A DNA stretch of 64,000 nucleotides from an uncultured Sphingopyxis sp. (lineage in GTDB: Bacteria; Pseudomonadota; Alphaproteobacteria; Sphingomonadales; Sphingomonadaceae). The stretch is taken from assembly GCF_900078365.1 (NCBI RefSeq), contig NZ_LT598653.1:3162001-3226000 (forward strand). Reading direction: 5' to 3'. Within the stretch, counting starts at the first letter, position 1. The number at the start of each line of letters is the position of its first letter. A model generated the notes under the pieces. It saw nothing but the letters and a program-made list of their open reading frames with translations, was not told the origin of the DNA and searched no databases. Shown piece by piece: positions 62,343 through 64,000 of this stretch. The position numbers and the translations under genes are program-made.

Positions 62343-63860
62343 CTATTTCAGCACCCGCCAGGCCAATTCCGCGAACTCGCAAAGCAAGGGCCGCGTATCC
62401 CGCGGATCGATAATATCCTCGACCCCATATTTCTCCGCCGTCCGGAACGGCGAGCGCACGCGGTTGAGCCGCTCGCGGATCGCCTCCAGATGCGCCGCCG
62501 GATCATCCGCGGCTTCGAGCTCGCTCTTGTACGCGACCTCGACCCCGCCCTCGATCGGCAGGCTGCCCCAGTCGCCCGACGGCCAGGCGAAGCGATACTG
62601 GAAACGCTCGGCGTTCGACATCGCGCTCCCCGCGATCCCGTAGGCGCGCCGCACCACGACCGAGGCGAGCGGCACCGTCGCGCGATAGATCGCGTTCATC
62701 GCCTGCACGCCGTAGCGGATCGTCCCCGTGCGCTCGGCCTCGCCGCCGATCATGAAGCCCGGATTGTCGACCAGATGGACGATCGGCAACCGGAACTGGT
62801 CGGCGAGCTTGACGAACCGCTCGGCCTTCTCGCTCGTCTTCGCGTCCCACGACCCGCCGAGATAGGAGGGGTCGCTCGCCAGCACCGCGACCGGCCAGCC
62901 GTCGAGCCGCGCGAACGCCGTGATCGCCGCCCGCCCCCAGCGCGCGCCCATTTCGAAAACGCTGCCCTGGTCGAACACCGCCGAGCAGATGCGCCGCATC
63001 GAATAGACCTGCTTCGCCTCGCGCGGCACGATCGACAGCAAGGCTTCGTCGCGGCGGCTCACCGGATCGCTGCATTCGGTGCGAAGCGCGCGGTCGTGGA
63101 TCGACGAGGGCAGATAGGACAGGAACCGCCGCGCCGCCGCGAAGGCTTCGGTCTCGCTCGTGACCTCGTCGTCAACGACGCCGTTGCGCGTATGCACGTC
63201 GCTGCCGCCAAGCTCCTCACGATCGAGCGTGTCGCCGATCGCCGCCGCGACCGCGGGCCCCGCCGCGAACAGCTGCGACAGCCCGCGCACCATCACGCTG
63301 TAATGGCTCGCGACGACGCGCGCCGCGCCCAGCCCCGCGGTCGGCCCGAGCGCGAGCGCCACCACCGGCACAGTGTCGAGGTTGGCGATGATCTCGTGCC
63401 AGCCCGGCACGTGCGGGATATAGGTATAGCCCATATCCTCCAGCGTCTTGACCGACCCGCCGCCGCCGGTGCCGTCGATCATGCGGATCAGCGGCAGGCG
63501 ATATTCATGCGCCATCGCCTCGCATTGCACGAACTTCCTGTGCAGCGCCGCGTCGGCCGCGCCGCCGCGCACGGTGAAATCGTCGGCCGACGCGACGACC
63601 GGCCGCCCCTCGATATTTGCGCGCCCGAAGATGAAATTGCTCGCGGCGAGGTCCTCGAGTTCGCCATCGGCGCCATAGGTCCCGCGCCCCGCGATCTTGC
63701 CGATCTCGCGAAAGCTCCCCGCATCGACGATTCCCGCGAGGCGCGCCCGCGCGTCCATCTTGCCGCGGCCGTGCTGGCGCGCGACCTTTTCCGCACCGCC
63801 CATCTTCTCAGCCATCGCGCGGCGCGCGGCGAGTTCTTCAATTTCCTTTTTCCAGCTCAT
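62343..63860 (-). CDS. Acyl-CoA carboxylase beta (carboxyltransferase) subunit
   Basis: The 505-residue protein is a full carboxyltransferase with two crotonase-like halves: RLAGIVDAGSFREIGKIAGRGTYG, VVASADDFTVRGGAADAALHRKFVQCEAMAHEYRLPLIRMIDGTGGGGSV, and FVKLADQFRLPIVHLVDNPGFMIGGEAERTGTIRYG. It would transfer carboxyl from biotin to an acyl-CoA such as propionyl- or methylcrotonyl-CoA, with a separate biotin-carboxylase subunit not in this window. No partner gene is adjacent, so the substrate is not settled. Confidence 0.92.
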   Translation of the reverse strand: MSWKKEIEELAARRAMAEKMGGAEKVARQHGRGKMDARARLAGIVDAGSFREIGKIAGRGTYGADGELEDLAASNFIFGRANIEGRPVVASADDFTVRGGAADAALHRKFVQCEAMAHEYRLPLIRMIDGTGGGGSVKTLEDMGYTYIPHVPGWHEIIANLDTVPVVALALGPTAGLGAARVVASHYSVMVRGLSQLFAAGPAVAAAIGDTLDREELGGSDVHTRNGVVDDEVTSETEAFAAARRFLSYLPSSIHDRALRTECSDPVSRRDEALLSIVPREAKQVYSMRRICSAVFDQGSVFEMGARWGRAAITAFARLDGWPVAVLASDPSYLGGSWDAKTSEKAERFVKLADQFRLPIVHLVDNPGFMIGGEAERTGTIRYGVQAMNAIYRATVPLASVVVRRAYGIAGSAMSNAERFQYRFAWPSGDWGSLPIEGGVEVAYKSELEAADDPAAHLEAIRERLNRVRSPFRTAEKYGVEDIIDPRDTRPLLCEFAELAWRVLK

Positions 63861-63905
63861 GGCGCGAAAGCTAGCTTACGTTGACGGAAACGTCATTCCC
63901 CTTTT

Positions 63906-64000
63906 CTCCCCTCCCATATACGGGAGGGGCAGCGAGACTTGGGCCTGCGCAGCAGGCGCTAGTCGCAGCGGGGTGGGCATCATGCGCGAACGTCGCCTGC
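63906..64000. repeat. Class C repeat, cut by the window edge
   Basis: CTCCCCTCCCATATACGGGA, then the core GCGAGACTT-GGGCCTGCGCAGCAGGCGC-TAGTCGCAGCGGGGTGGGC. The stem loop here is ATATA rather than GCTTGC, yet is still self-complementary. The rest lies beyond the window. Confidence 0.85.

Overview
The window is GC-rich chromosomal DNA from an alphaproteobacterium, most likely a sphingomonad of the Sphingopyxis type. This rests on the protein sequences, on a circularly permuted two-piece tmRNA gene (an alphaproteobacterial trait), on a PhyR-NepR-EcfG general stress locus, on TorF-family porins, and on dozens of palindromic intergenic repeats. No prophage, insertion sequence, CRISPR array, rRNA or tRNA gene was seen. 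Genes are dense and mostly housekeeping; accessory material is limited to a few low-GC small genes and the repeat families.

Layout. 1-4.2 kb: edge of a surface-polysaccharide cluster (GT25 glycosyltransferase end, flippase, pyruvyltransferase family protein, priming sugar-phosphate transferase). 4.5-8.6 kb: complete EmrAB-TolC-type efflux pump. 8.8-9.9 kb: cation transporter and divergent MerR regulator sharing a palindromic operator. 10-16.7 kb: BON protein, permuted ssrA, mscL, a LemA plus three-TPM-protein operon, Nudix hydrolase, rhomboid protease, greA. 16.7-21.8 kb: carA-lipoprotein-carB operon. 21.9-26.8 kb: yqeY-DUF559-dnaG-rpoD. 27.5-28.7 kb: PspC with a sigma-54 promoter, and an unknown protein. 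28.7-32.8 kb: glutathione-dependent formaldehyde oxidation (frmA, fghA) with purU. 33-39 kb: sdaA, sodB, then a DNA-repair group (ATP-dependent ligase, ligase-associated exonuclease, UdgX). 39.1-43.5 kb: general stress response (HWE kinase, phyR, a second ecfG-like sigma factor, nepR-ecfG). 43.7-57.4 kb: mixed metabolism, acetyltransferases, threonine deaminase, an amidohydrolase/FAD oxidoreductase/lactate dehydrogenase group, and two TorF porins. 57.6-64 kb: ispG (interrupted as read), GNAT, S41 peptidase, acyltransferase, acyl-CoA carboxylase beta subunit.

The most unusual material is non-coding. Four palindromic repeat classes (called A-D here) fill most intergenic gaps. Class C copies have near-constant flanks around a hairpin whose arms change sequence while staying self-complementary. 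Two 64-bp cloverleaf-like palindromes, related to each other in opposite orientation with compensatory arm changes, sit nested inside other repeats. Class C copies also interrupt coding genes in frame (carA and the DNA ligase), and repeat ends supply apparent Shine-Dalgarno or start sequences for dnaG, an acyltransferase and an amidohydrolase. ispG, an essential MEP-pathway gene, carries a 68-bp frameshifting insertion between 20-bp direct repeats; exact removal restores the frame, so it is either an assembly error or a very recent mutation.
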